Assembly (NCBI GenBank): GCA_022822405.1
Contig: JAJEBT010000097.1
Coordinates: forward strand, 37,850-101,849
Length of the DNA: 64,000 nt
Source of the DNA: Alphaproteobacteria bacterium
Lineage (GTDB): Bacteria; Pseudomonadota; Alphaproteobacteria; MPNO01; UBA830
Direction of reading: 5' to 3'
The notes under the pieces are model-generated. The model ran no database searches. It saw only the letters and a program-made list of their open reading frames with translations, and was not told the origin of the DNA. This document shows positions 25,253 through 35,229 of the stretch, piece after piece. The position numbers and the translations under genes are program-made. How positions within the stretch are numbered: the first letter of the stretch is position 1; each line of letters begins with the position of its first letter.

Positions 25253-26101
25253 CTACGTCTCGTTCACGATCGGATTGGACAGGATGCCGATACCGTCCAG
25301 TTCGACCTCGATCGTGTCGCCTTCCTTCATCAGTGCCGGCGGCTCCCTGTAGATCCCGACCCCGCCCGTGGTTCCGGTGGAGATGACGTCGCCGGGGTAG
25401 AGTTCGGTGACCGTCGTCAGATAGGCGATGAGCTGATTGATGTTGAAAAGCAGGTCGTCCGTTGTCGCACGCTGCATTTCTTCGCCGTTCAGTCGCGTAA
25501 GCAGCGTCATCCTGGTCGGGTCGGGGATCTCGTCGGCGGTTACCATCCACGGACCGAAGGCGCCCGAATGATAGAAATTCTTGCCCGGGTAGAACTGGCT
25601 GGTATGTCGCTGGTAGTCGCGGACGGAGCCGTCGTTGTAGCACGAGTAGCCGGCGATCACGGATAGAGCATCCTTTTCGGCCACATGCCGGCAGGTGCGG
25701 CCAATGATCACCGCAAGCTCGCCTTCGTAATCGAACTTGTCCGACACCCTGGGTTTGACCATCGGTTGCCGGTGACCGACCTGGGAATTCGGGTAGCGGG
25801 TGAAGATCATCGGGAATTTCGGGATGTCGCGGCCGCCTTCCAGCACATGGGTGCGATAGTTCAGCCCAATGCAGATGATCTTGTCGGGGTCGGGTATGAC
25901 CGGGAGGAACTCGATCTCGTCCAGGCCGTGGTCCGGAGACCTGCCGTCCGCCGCTTCGGCAATCCGGTCGAGCGCGCTGGCGGCGATCGCGGCGCGCAGC
26001 GTCGGCGCATTCTCGACCATGGAGCCGGCGTCTATGATTCCGTCGTCGGTGACGACGCCATAGGATTGTTTTCCGTTTGCGGCAAAGCTTGTGAGTCTCA
26101 T
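25253..26101 (-). CDS. Fumarylacetoacetate hydrolase (FAH) family protein
   Basis: The product is 282 residues. The C-terminal FAH fold is marked by CIGLNYRTHVLEGG, FDYEGELAVIIG (E-x-E metal ligands) and TGTTGGVGIYREPP; the N-terminal cap begins MRLTSFAANGKQSYGVV. The ATG follows CCGGAGGACGGA. Members hydrolyse C-C bonds of beta-diketones or act as acylpyruvate hydrolases, oxaloacetate decarboxylases or 2-keto-3-deoxy-acid dehydratases using Mg2+. It is not closely similar to the two FAH proteins at 53-57 kb. Substrate unknown; it converges on the alpha/beta hydrolase. Confidence 0.9.
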   Translation of the reverse strand: MRLTSFAANGKQSYGVVTDDGIIDAGSMVENAPTLRAAIAASALDRIAEAADGRSPDHGLDEIEFLPVIPDPDKIICIGLNYRTHVLEGGRDIPKFPMIFTRYPNSQVGHRQPMVKPRVSDKFDYEGELAVIIGRTCRHVAEKDALSVIAGYSCYNDGSVRDYQRHTSQFYPGKNFYHSGAFGPWMVTADEIPDPTRMTLLTRLNGEEMQRATTDDLLFNINQLIAYLTTVTELYPGDVISTGTTGGVGIYREPPALMKEGDTIEVELDGIGILSNPIVNET

Positions 26102-26247
26102 TCCGTCCTCCGGGTTCCTGGATGGGCATCAATAGCGGTCCCCATCGGTCGAGGCAACTTGGAACTGGAACCGCTCCCAAGGGTGCATGTCATGATTATG
26201 GGGGTTGGGGGAGTTCCTTGAAGAGGGTTAGTCTTTTGTCGCGGTTT

Positions 26248-26267
26248 CTTGCAACTTTCTGTGCAAG
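26248..26267. promoter_or_regulatory. Spaced inverted repeat CTTGCA-N8-TGCAAG
   Basis: Perfect 6-bp arms (26248-26253 and 26262-26267) flank 8 bp. It lies about 150 bp upstream of the FAH gene at 25253-26101 and shares TTGCA/TGCAA half-sites with the palindrome at 23957-23968, though with a different spacing. Confidence 0.25.
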
Positions 26268-26504
26268 TTATGGGTATGTCGCGCTCGGCAGAGAATCCGC
26301 TACCGAGGCACTCTCACGACCGACTTCGACCAACTCGTCGAACGGCGCGACCACGTCCTCGCAGACCACCGTATCACGAACCGGCAAGGAGAATTATGTT
26401 ACCCCCATGCTTTCTCTACTTCCAGAATGCAAGCCAAGCTCACGACGCTGGCTCTTCTGAACCAGGTATCACGGCCAAGGACTGCCAATGTACCAATTCA
26501 GCAC

Positions 26505-26542
26505 TTGAGCGCACCGTCGAGATATGGTATGACTTGGTCATA
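26505..26542 (+). promoter_or_regulatory. Promoter and overlapping operator of the ParDE-like operon
   Basis: TTGAGC (26505-26510), a 17-nt spacer and TATGAC (26528-26533) form a good promoter. The -10 is the left arm of a perfect palindrome TATGAC-TTG-GTCATA (26528-26542), so an antitoxin dimer bound here would block the polymerase. This is the standard layout for autorepressed ribbon-helix-helix antitoxin operons. Confidence 0.65.
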
Positions 26543-26556
26543 AAATGGAGGGTTGG

Positions 26557-26826
26557 ATGACCATAAAGACAACGCTCAGTTTCACTGATCGACACCACCG
26601 TTTCCTTTCGGAGAAGGTGGACGAAGGTGTTTTCGCCACACGGAGTGCTGCTGTGGCCAGTGCCATCGAGCAGATGATGCAGGACGATCAGGAGCGGGAA
26701 ATAGCGCTGTCCGCCCTCGCTGATGAAATCCGCGCCCGGATGCAGACTACGCGTTCGGAGTACGTTGACGGAGAACAGGTGTTTTCGGCAGCCCGTGCTG
26801 CCGTGGAGGCGTCTCGCCGCAGATGA
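26557..26826 (+). CDS. ParD-like ribbon-helix-helix antitoxin
   Basis: The product is 89 residues. MTIKTTLSFTDRHHRFLSEKV is a ribbon-helix-helix DNA-binding start, and VFATRSAAVASAIEQM is the second helix of the ParD/CopG-type domain; the charged C-terminal tail would wrap the toxin. The ATG at 26557 follows GGAGGG by four bases; an ATG at 26545 is also in frame but overlaps the site. Its TGA overlaps the toxin start (ATGA). It should neutralise the toxin and repress the operon through the palindrome at 26528-26542. Confidence 0.88.
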   Translation: MTIKTTLSFTDRHHRFLSEKVDEGVFATRSAAVASAIEQMMQDDQEREIALSALADEIRARMQTTRSEYVDGEQVFSAARAAVEASRRR

Positions 26827-27140
26827 CCTACCGTGTCCGCTTCCATCCGCTCGTGGTTCGAGACTTGGAGGCGATCGTCCAATGGATCATCGAGTACGCG
26901 GGAAGCGAAGTAGCCCACCGCAAGCTCGCGGAGATTGAGCAGGAGATAGAGAGCTTGGCTCGAACGCCGCACAAAGGTTCGATCCGCGACGAAATCGCTC
27001 CCGGCCTGCGTGCCGTTCCGGCTACAAGAAAGGCCGTGATTGCGTTCACGGTCGACGACAATGCCAAGGAGATCCTTATTCACTGCGTAACCTACAGCGG
27101 AGCCGACTGGATGAGCCGCAGCCGCGGACGGGTCCTTTAG
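26823..27140 (+). CDS. ParE/RelE-superfamily toxin
   Basis: The product is 105 residues. YRVRFHPLVVRDLEAIVQWI and the C-terminal RKAVIAFTVDDNAKEILIHCVTYSG (residues about 69-93, cited here in outline) fit the ParE/RelE fold. It starts at 26823, overlapping the antitoxin by 4 bp. ParE toxins poison DNA gyrase and RelE toxins cleave ribosome-bound mRNA; the ParD-type partner favours the ParE branch. Both genes appear intact. Confidence 0.88.
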   Translation: MTYRVRFHPLVVRDLEAIVQWIIEYAGSEVAHRKLAEIEQEIESLARTPHKGSIRDEIAPGLRAVPATRKAVIAFTVDDNAKEILIHCVTYSGADWMSRSRGRVL

Positions 27141-27477
27141 GCCTGCATCCGCCCCTAGAAACTCTCACCAAAATAAATTGCCCTGCTGGACCCGTCCGGT
27201 CGACAGACCCTTCAGGCTGCAGCGCCTGTCGGGCGGTGCCGGTAGACCGCGATTGCGGGCGATCCTGGGCGTCCGTGCGGAAGCGCGGGCGATCGCCCTC
27301 GGGGGCCGATCACGCAGCGATCGGCTTGTAAACCGCGGCCCCTTCAAGTATAGGAATCCGAAGGCGGGTAAGCGCGCCCTGGCCGAAGACACTGTCGCAA
27401 GCCCCGGCATCGAAACGCGCGGCGGCATCGGCAGGGAGGCCGAACCCGGTCGGATCTTGAACGGGAAGGACAGCAGG
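27141..27477. other. Intergenic region, 337 bp
   Basis: No gene is supported; the frame continuous with the glyoxalase-fold protein runs back to 27178 but has no site or family sequence there. It contains a hairpin (27305-27325) and promoter (27326-27354) described separately. Confidence 0.5.
27305..27354 (+). promoter_or_regulatory. Candidate promoter preceded by a 7-bp hairpin, upstream of the VOC gene
   Basis: TTGTAA (27326-27331), a 17-nt spacer and TATAGG (27349-27354) form a plausible promoter. A perfect inverted repeat GCCGATC-N7-GATCGGC (27305-27325) ends exactly at the -35 and could be an operator or the terminator of the toxin gene. Confidence 0.42.
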
Positions 27478-28026
27478 ATGGCCAAGCTCCCTGAAATGAC
27501 GCTTGCCCATGTCGGGATCTGGGTGCAGGACTTTGAGCGCATGCGCAACTTCTACATGCGCATGTTCGGCTTCGCCGTCTCGGATGAGGGCCTGCTCAAC
27601 GGCGGCAAGTATGCCTTCATGAGCCGCGACCCCCGCGATCATCACCAGGTAATCGTCGCCGAGGGCCGCAAGCCGGAAACCCGGCAGACGACGGTCAACC
27701 AGATATCGTTCCGTTGCGAAAGCCTCGACGACCTCCGTGCTGTCCACGAGGCGGTCACCGAGGATGAGGACGTGCAGGAGGTCTACGTCACCGATCACGG
27801 CAACGCCTGGTCGGTCTATTTCTTCGATCCGGAGGGCAACCGGCTGGAGGCGTTCATGGACACGCCGTGGTACATAAACCAGCCGCACCGGCACGAACTC
27901 GACCTGTCGCTCGACAACGAGGAGATCTTCGCCCGGTCGGAGGCCCACGCCAAGGCGGATCCGTCGTTCCGGCCGATCGAGGACTGGCGCGCGCAGTTTG
28001 CGGAAAAGCTTGCCGAGAGTGCCTGA
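27478..28026 (+). CDS. VOC (glyoxalase/dioxygenase fold) family protein
   Basis: The product is 182 residues. Metal-ligand positions typical of the vicinal-oxygen-chelate fold are visible: LAHVGIWVQDFERM (H), RDHHQVIV (H) and NRLEAFMDTPWY (E). Pattern and length resemble type I extradiol dioxygenases or biphenyl-2,3-diol dioxygenase-like proteins, single-module form. The ATG at 27478 has GGAAGG upstream. It lies about 100 bp before the isovaleryl-CoA dehydrogenase gene and could be read through, but it has its own promoter-like element. Reaction unknown. Confidence 0.83.
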   Translation: MAKLPEMTLAHVGIWVQDFERMRNFYMRMFGFAVSDEGLLNGGKYAFMSRDPRDHHQVIVAEGRKPETRQTTVNQISFRCESLDDLRAVHEAVTEDEDVQEVYVTDHGNAWSVYFFDPEGNRLEAFMDTPWYINQPHRHELDLSLDNEEIFARSEAHAKADPSFRPIEDWRAQFAEKLAESA

Positions 28027-28125
28027 GCCCCGGCGCCGTCCCGCCGCCTTCGACAGGCGCCCTCGCGCAACCGTGACGGAGGATGTCCGGATCGCCTCCA
28101 CGGCCGCGAGCAGGAGACGTGTGCC

Positions 28126-29298
28126 GTGATACCGAACCGCCAGCCCATGCTCGATTTCGAACTCGGCGAGACGGCCGAGATGCTCCGCGAATCGGTGCGG
28201 GGCTTCGCCGACGCCGAAATCGCACCGCTTGCTGCCGAGATTGACGCCTCCAACGAGTTTCCCATGGAGCTCTGGCCGCGGATGGGCGAGCTTGGTCTTC
28301 TCGGTGTTACGGTCGAGGAGGATTACGGCGGCGCCGGCATGGGCTACGTCGAGCATGTCGTCGCGATGGAGGAGATCAGCCGGGCCTCGGCGTCGGTGGG
28401 GCTCTCTTATGGCGCCCATTCCAACCTGTGCGTGAACCAGATACGCCGTTACGGCACCGAGGAGCAAAAGCGCCACTACCTCCCGCGCCTGATTTCCGGG
28501 GCGCATGTCGGAGCGCTGGCGATGTCGGAGCCCGGCGCGGGGTCCGATGTCGTGTCGATGAGGCTGGCGGCGGTCCCGAGCGGCGACGGGTACGTGCTCA
28601 ACGGCGCCAAGATGTGGATCACCAACGGACCCGATGCCGACATCATCGTCGTCTATGCCAAGACGCGACCCGAGGCGGGATCGCGCGGCATCACGGCCTT
28701 CATCGTCGAAAGCGCCTTCGAGGGATTCTCCACGTCCCCGAAACTCGACAAGCTCGGCATGCGCGGCTCGAACACCGGCGAGCTCGTGTTCAGCGACTGC
28801 TACGTGCCCTCCGGGAACATCCTCGGCGAGCTCGACCGCGGCGTGGCGGTGCTGATGAGCGGCCTCGATTCGGAGCGGGCCGTACTCTCGGGCGGGCCGC
28901 TCGGCGTCATGCAGGCCTGCCTCGACCTCGTGCTGCCCTATGTCCGCGAGCGCGAGCAGTTTGGCCAGCCGATCGGAGAGTTCCAGCTCATTCAGGGCAA
29001 GCTCGCCGACATGTACACCAAGATGAGCGCTTCACGGGCCTATGTCTACGCCGTGGCAAGGGCCTGCGACCTCGAGCGACCGAGCCGAAAGGACGCTGCC
29101 GGGGCAATCCTGTACTCGGCCGAGCGCGCCACCGAAATTGCGCTTGATGCGGTGCAGATCCTCGGCGGCAACGGCTATATCAACGAGTATCCGGCCGGGC
29201 GCCTCCTGCGCGACGCCAAGCTCTACGAAATCGGTGCCGGAACCTCCGAGATCCGCCGCATGCTGATCGGACGCGAACTGTTTGCCGAAGCCGGATAG
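28126..29298 (+). CDS. ivd: Isovaleryl-CoA dehydrogenase
   Basis: The product is 390 residues, FAD-dependent. [18 protein letters not shown] (about 93-110) and the catalytic glutamate E250 in [15 protein letters not shown] are the specific signs of isovaleryl-CoA dehydrogenase; other acyl-CoA dehydrogenases place the base near the C-terminus. [19 protein letters not shown] closes the protein. It oxidises isovaleryl-CoA to 3-methylcrotonyl-CoA in leucine catabolism and passes electrons to ETF. Start is a GTG with AGGAGA 9 nt upstream. The product is the substrate of the carboxylase encoded 2-6 kb downstream in the same run of genes. Confidence 0.92.
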   Translation: MIPNRQPMLDFELGETAEMLRESVRGFADAEIAPLAAEIDASNEFPMELWPRMGELGLLGVTVEEDYGGAGMGYVEHVVAMEEISRASASVGLSYGAHSNLCVNQIRRYGTEEQKRHYLPRLISGAHVGALAMSEPGAGSDVVSMRLAAVPSGDGYVLNGAKMWITNGPDADIIVVYAKTRPEAGSRGITAFIVESAFEGFSTSPKLDKLGMRGSNTGELVFSDCYVPSGNILGELDRGVAVLMSGLDSERAVLSGGPLGVMQACLDLVLPYVREREQFGQPIGEFQLIQGKLADMYTKMSASRAYVYAVARACDLERPSRKDAAGAILYSAERATEIALDAVQILGGNGYINEYPAGRLLRDAKLYEIGAGTSEIRRMLIGRELFAEAG

Positions 29299-29306
29299 GG
29301 GGTTCA

Positions 29307-30710
29307 ATGCCGGCGCGCACCCTCTTCGACAAGATCTGGGACCGGCATATCGTGGCCGAGCGCGAGGGCGGCCAGACCCTTCTCTATGTCGACCGTCATC
29401 TCTGCCACGACGGATCCTTCAACGGGTTCAGGCAACTCCGCGCGGCGGGCCGCGCGGTGCGGCGCCCCGGTCAGACCTTCGCCACCCCAGACCACTATGT
29501 CCCGACCGACGGCACCCGGCCCGACGCGGTGGCCGAACCTCACGCGCGGGAGATCCTCGGCGAGATTGGCGGAAACTGCGCAGATTTCGGGGTCACGCTG
29601 TTTCCGTGGGGCGACCGGCGCCAGGGAATAGTCCATGTCGTCGGACCGGAACAAGGCATCACCCTGCCCGGGATCACGCTCGTCTGCGGCGATTCCCATA
29701 CCTCGACGCATGGCGCGCTCGGCTGCATCTCGTTCGGGATCGGCGCCTCTGAAGTGGCCCTGGTGCTGGCCACCCAGTGCATCTGGCAACGGCGACCGAA
29801 GACGATGCGGATCACGCTTGGCGGGACGCTCGCTGGCGGCGTCACCGCCAAGGATCTCATGATCGCAATCATCCACCGCATCGGCGCCGACGGCGGGGCC
29901 GGGCATGCGATCGAGTATGCCGGGCAGGCCGTGCGCGCGCTCTCGGTCGAGGCGCGTCTCACGCTGTGCAACATGACCATAGAGGCCGGGTCCCGGTTCG
30001 GGCTCGTTGCGCCCGACGATTCCACGTTCGAATACATCTCGGGGCGGCCGTTCGCCCCGCAGGGACAACACTGGGACCGGGCGCTCGCATTGTGGAAGGG
30101 GCTGCCCTCGGACGGGGACGCCGCCTTCGACCGCGAGCTTGCGATCGACGCCGGAGACGTGGGACCGATGGTCACCTGGGGCAACAGCCCGGCGCTGGCG
30201 GAGCCGGTGACGGGGCGCATTCCCGATCCGGACCGGGAACCGGATGCCGATATACGCCGAGAAATGATCGAGGCCCTCGAATACATGGATCTTCGCCCGG
30301 GGACGCCGATGACTGACATTCGTGTCGACCGGGTGTTTATCGGGTCATGCACGAACTCGCGGATCGAGGACCTCCGCGCCGCCGCTGCCGTGCTTCGGGG
30401 GCGCCGCGCCATGGTGCCGATTCTGGTGTCGCCGGGTTCGGGACTCGTCCGGGCGCAGGCCGAGGCGGAGGGGCTCGACCGGATATTTGCCGCCGCCGGC
30501 GCGGAATGGCGACGGCCAGGCTGTTCGATGTGCGTGGGCATGAACGGCGACCGCCTGGCGCCCGGGGAGCGATGCGCGTCGACCAGCAACCGAAATTTCC
30601 GCGGCCGCCAGGGCCCTGGGAGCCGCACGCATCTGGTGAGCCCGGCGATGGCCGCCGCCGCCGGGGTCGAGGGACGGTTTGCTGACGTGCGCCGAATGGG
30701 GAGCGGATGA
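29307..30710 (+). CDS. 3-Isopropylmalate dehydratase large subunit (LeuC-like, aconitase superfamily)
   Basis: The product is 467 residues. [12 protein letters not shown] (128-139) and the [4Fe-4S] ligands C348 (GSCTNSR), C406 and C409 (GCSMC) are all present, so the cluster should be functional. LeuC with LeuD isomerises 2-isopropylmalate to 3-isopropylmalate in leucine synthesis; paralogues hydrate methylated maleates, citraconate or similar C5-C6 diacids. The gene begins 8 bp after ivd and overlaps leuD by 4 bp, placing it inside a leucine-degradation operon, which is unusual. Either true leucine biosynthesis genes or a paralogue with a catabolic substrate would fit. Confidence 0.85.
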   Translation: MPARTLFDKIWDRHIVAEREGGQTLLYVDRHLCHDGSFNGFRQLRAAGRAVRRPGQTFATPDHYVPTDGTRPDAVAEPHAREILGEIGGNCADFGVTLFPWGDRRQGIVHVVGPEQGITLPGITLVCGDSHTSTHGALGCISFGIGASEVALVLATQCIWQRRPKTMRITLGGTLAGGVTAKDLMIAIIHRIGADGGAGHAIEYAGQAVRALSVEARLTLCNMTIEAGSRFGLVAPDDSTFEYISGRPFAPQGQHWDRALALWKGLPSDGDAAFDRELAIDAGDVGPMVTWGNSPALAEPVTGRIPDPDREPDADIRREMIEALEYMDLRPGTPMTDIRVDRVFIGSCTNSRIEDLRAAAAVLRGRRAMVPILVSPGSGLVRAQAEAEGLDRIFAAAGAEWRRPGCSMCVGMNGDRLAPGERCASTSNRNFRGRQGPGSRTHLVSPAMAAAAGVEGRFADVRRMGSG

Positions 30711-31327
30711 TGGAGCCGTTCGTCCGCTTCCGCGCAATCGGCATTCCGGTCGACATCGTCAACTGCGATACTGACCAGATCATACCGGCGCGCTTCCTGC
30801 GGTACCCGCGCGGCCACGAAGGTTATGAGCGCTTCCTGTTCCACGACCTCCGCTACGATGCGGACGGGTCCGAGCGGCCGGACTTCATCTGCAACCGGAC
30901 GCCCTATCGCGACGGCCGGATCATCGTTGCAGATCTGAACTGGGGCTGCGGGTCGTCGCGCGAGAGCGCGGTCTATGCGCTCCTTGCCAACGGGATTCGC
31001 GCCGTGATCGCGCCGAGCTTCGGCGAGATACATCACGGCAACTGCATGAAATGGGGCGTTCTTCCTGTCCGCCTGCCGCGTGACGTCTGCGCCGCGCTCC
31101 GGGAGGAACTGCATGCTGTGCCCGGGGCCGAGATCGAGATCGATCTCGAAGACCAGGTCGTGACCGGTCCGGCGGGCAGTGCGCATCCGTTCGGGATTTC
31201 CGGGTTCGATCGCCACCGCATGCTCCACGGCCTTGACGACCACGATCTCGTCATGGAGCACGAGCACGACCTGGCGCTGTTTGAGGCCGGCCGCTGCAGG
31301 GACGAGCCATGGCTCTTCGCGAACTGA
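30707..31327 (+). CDS. 3-Isopropylmalate dehydratase small subunit (LeuD-like)
   Basis: The product is 206 residues, of normal length. [16 protein letters not shown] and [19 protein letters not shown] (about 83-101) match the small-subunit swivelling domain; most LeuD proteins read ENFGCGSSREHAPWAL, so N-W and S-A-V-Y are local deviations that hint at a separate clade. Two overlapping ATGs (30707 and 30710) are possible starts. It forms the heterodimeric dehydratase with the preceding LeuC-like subunit. Confidence 0.85.
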   Translation: MMEPFVRFRAIGIPVDIVNCDTDQIIPARFLRYPRGHEGYERFLFHDLRYDADGSERPDFICNRTPYRDGRIIVADLNWGCGSSRESAVYALLANGIRAVIAPSFGEIHHGNCMKWGVLPVRLPRDVCAALREELHAVPGAEIEIDLEDQVVTGPAGSAHPFGISGFDRHRMLHGLDDHDLVMEHEHDLALFEAGRCRDEPWLFAN

Positions 31328-31403
31328 ACCGGGAACCGTCATGGCCCGCCGGCCGCTACGACCCGCGCCGCTGCCGCCGGCTGCGACACGTGAGGAGGTA
31401 ATC

Positions 31404-33008
<1,605 letters not shown>

Positions 33009-33053
33009 CATGGCGCTGTGGGCGCTCCTGGCACGCGGCCGCGCGAGGTATCG

Positions 33054-35021
33054 GTGTTCGACAGGATTCTGATCGCCAACCGCGGCGAAATCGCCTGCCG
33101 GATCATCCGCACCTGCCGCGCCATGGGCGTCGGCACGGTCGCCGTCCATTCCTCTGCCGACCGGTTTGCGCCGCATGTCGCGCTGGCCGACCGGGCGGTG
33201 CGTATCGGGGCGTCGCCACCGGCGCTGAGCTATCTGGACGGACCGGGGATCATCGAAACGGCGCTGCGGCGCGGCGCCAGCGCTATTCATCCCGGTTTCG
33301 GGTTTCTCTCCGAAAACGCGGATTTCGCTGCCGCTTGCGTCGATGCCGGCGTGGTCTTCATCGGACCGTCGGCGGATGCGATACGCGCGATGGGATCGAA
33401 GACGGAAGCCAAGCGCCTGGCGCGGGCCGCGGGCATTCCCGTGCTCGGGGCCGGTGACGACATCGCCCAGGATGACGCCAGCCTTGCCGCCGCCGCAAGC
33501 GCCGTCGGGTTCCCGGTGATGATCAAACCTGCTGCGGGAGGCGGCGGGCGCGGCATGCGCATGGTCGCTGCCGAGGCTGATCTGCGCCCGGCGCTGGCCG
33601 CGGCGCGGCGCGAGGCGTTGTCGTCTTTCGGCGACGACAGACTGCTTGTCGAGCAATATGTCGATGGCGCCCGTCATATCGAGGTTCAGGTCTTCGGCGA
33701 TTCCCGTGGCGGCGTCATCCACCTCCATGAGCGCGAGTGCTCGATACAGCGGCGCCACCAGAAGCTCGTCGAGGAGGCGCCGGCGCCGGACCTGTCACCG
33801 GCACTCCGCGAGCGGCTCGCAGCCGGCGCGGTCGCGGCGGCGCGCGCGGTCGAATACAGCGGTGCCGGCACGGTCGAGTTCCTCGTGGCCCCGGATGGCC
33901 GCCACTGGTTCATCGAGATGAACACGCGCCTCCAGGTCGAGCATCCGGTCACCGAGATGGTCACCGGAATAGATCTCGTCGAGTGGCAACTCAGGATTGC
34001 CGCCGGCGAGCCGCTGCCGCTGCGCCAGGAGGAAATCGTGAGTACTGGCCATGCTGTCGAGGCGCGGCTCTGCGCGGAAGATCCGGAGGATGGTTTCCGC
34101 CCGGGTTTCGGGCACCTGCGGCATCTAGCGCTGCCTGAAGCCGGTGACGGGCTGCGCATCGACACCGGGGTGGAAGAGGGTGGCGAGATCACCGTTCACT
34201 ACGATTCGATGATTGCCAAGATCATCGCCCACGGCCGCGACCGCGCGACCGCCTGCAACCGGTTGTCGGCGGCGCTCGGGGCAGTGCGCGTCGCCGGCCC
34301 GGCGACGAACGAGCGCTTTCTCCGGGCGGTCGTCGATCATCCGGAGTTTCGCGGTGGCCGCTACGACACGGGCTTCATCGAACGCCATATCGACGAGCTC
34401 GTGCCGCCCGGGCCCGAGACTCCCGCCGAGATCGTGGCGGTCGCGGCCCTGGCGGTCCTGTCGCCTCCGGTCGCTGTCGATAGCCGGAGTTCCCCCTGGT
34501 CCGCCAGCGACGGGTGGCGGCTCGGCGGGGCCGCGGAGCGCAGGGTTGCCCTCATGTCCGCCGGCCGCGCATACGGGTTCGTCCTGCGGCCGGGGGCGGA
34601 GCTGTTGCGGGACGACGGCGCTCCGGCTGGAGTCGGCGGGCGATGGAAATCGGCGACTGTGTTTGCCGCTACGCTGGCTTCCGGGCAGATCGAGGCGGTG
34701 ATCATCCGGGACGGGACGGCGCTCACGGTCTTTGCGCGCGGTCGGCGTTACGTGTTTGGCCTCGACGATCCGCTACTGGCCGACCGTTCGGACGCAGCTG
34801 GCAGCGGGATGCTCTCCGCGCCGATGCCGGGCGTCGTATCAGTGGTGAACGTCACGCCTGGCGATACGGTCGCCGCTGGCGCCGTGCTCATGGTCATCGA
34901 GGCGATGAAGGTCGAGCACGCGATTCGGGCGCCCTCTGACGGCCGTGTGGTGGAGATCCATTTCGCGACTGGCGACCGGGTCAGGGAAGGGGTCGAACTC
35001 GTCGTCTTCGACGCCGAGTGA
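33054..35021 (+). CDS. mccA: Methylcrotonyl-CoA carboxylase, biotin carboxylase / biotin carrier (alpha) subunit
   Basis: The product is 655 residues. The GTG at 33054 has GCGAGG upstream and gives the standard start FDRILIANRGEIACRI; an in-frame GTG at 33018 is an alternative. Order: biotin carboxylase domain with ATP-grasp GGGGRGMR and EMNTRLQVEHPVTE, a BT linker, and a C-terminal biotinyl domain with the biotinylated lysine K619 in IEAMKVEH. The carrier motif is AMKV rather than AMKM, a minor known variation. It carboxylates biotin with ATP and bicarbonate. Last gene of the ivd-leuCD-mccBA run. Confidence 0.92.
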   Translation: MFDRILIANRGEIACRIIRTCRAMGVGTVAVHSSADRFAPHVALADRAVRIGASPPALSYLDGPGIIETALRRGASAIHPGFGFLSENADFAAACVDAGVVFIGPSADAIRAMGSKTEAKRLARAAGIPVLGAGDDIAQDDASLAAAASAVGFPVMIKPAAGGGGRGMRMVAAEADLRPALAAARREALSSFGDDRLLVEQYVDGARHIEVQVFGDSRGGVIHLHERECSIQRRHQKLVEEAPAPDLSPALRERLAAGAVAAARAVEYSGAGTVEFLVAPDGRHWFIEMNTRLQVEHPVTEMVTGIDLVEWQLRIAAGEPLPLRQEEIVSTGHAVEARLCAEDPEDGFRPGFGHLRHLALPEAGDGLRIDTGVEEGGEITVHYDSMIAKIIAHGRDRATACNRLSAALGAVRVAGPATNERFLRAVVDHPEFRGGRYDTGFIERHIDELVPPGPETPAEIVAVAALAVLSPPVAVDSRSSPWSASDGWRLGGAAERRVALMSAGRAYGFVLRPGAELLRDDGAPAGVGGRWKSATVFAATLASGQIEAVIIRDGTALTVFARGRRYVFGLDDPLLADRSDAAGSGMLSAPMPGVVSVVNVTPGDTVAAGAVLMVIEAMKVEHAIRAPSDGRVVEIHFATGDRVREGVELVVFDAE

Positions 35022-35091
35022 ACGGGGCCGCCGGCGGGCTGGCAGTGTCCGGCACGCCCGGCAATCGCGTCGGGGAGCCTGCGGCGGCGGA

Positions 35092-35110
35092 CGGCTGTTC
35101 CCGACAGCCG
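35092..35110 (+). terminator. Stem-loop downstream of mccA
   Basis: CGGCTGT (35092-35098), loop TCCCG and ACAGCCG (35104-35110) form a perfect 7-bp stem 70 bp after the mccA stop. No T-run follows. Confidence 0.35.
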
Positions 35111-35229
35111 CCCGAATCATCTGACGTTGCAATGCGGCCTCCGATATCGCACAAAAATCGTGGCTGTCGGTACGAGTGGGGTGCCGACGCTACGGCGTTT
35201 CGCGTTACCGATGCGCAGAGGGGTGGGGA

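Larger units (their letters stand above)
26102..26556. other. Intergenic region, 455 bp, AT-richer, upstream of the toxin-antitoxin genes
   Basis: Base composition is lower in G+C than the flanks. No intact gene is seen; short frames here have no family resemblance. It holds a spaced dyad (26248-26267) and the toxin-antitoxin promoter and operator. It may be scar DNA brought in with the module, but no recognisable fragment of a known gene was found. Confidence 0.5.
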
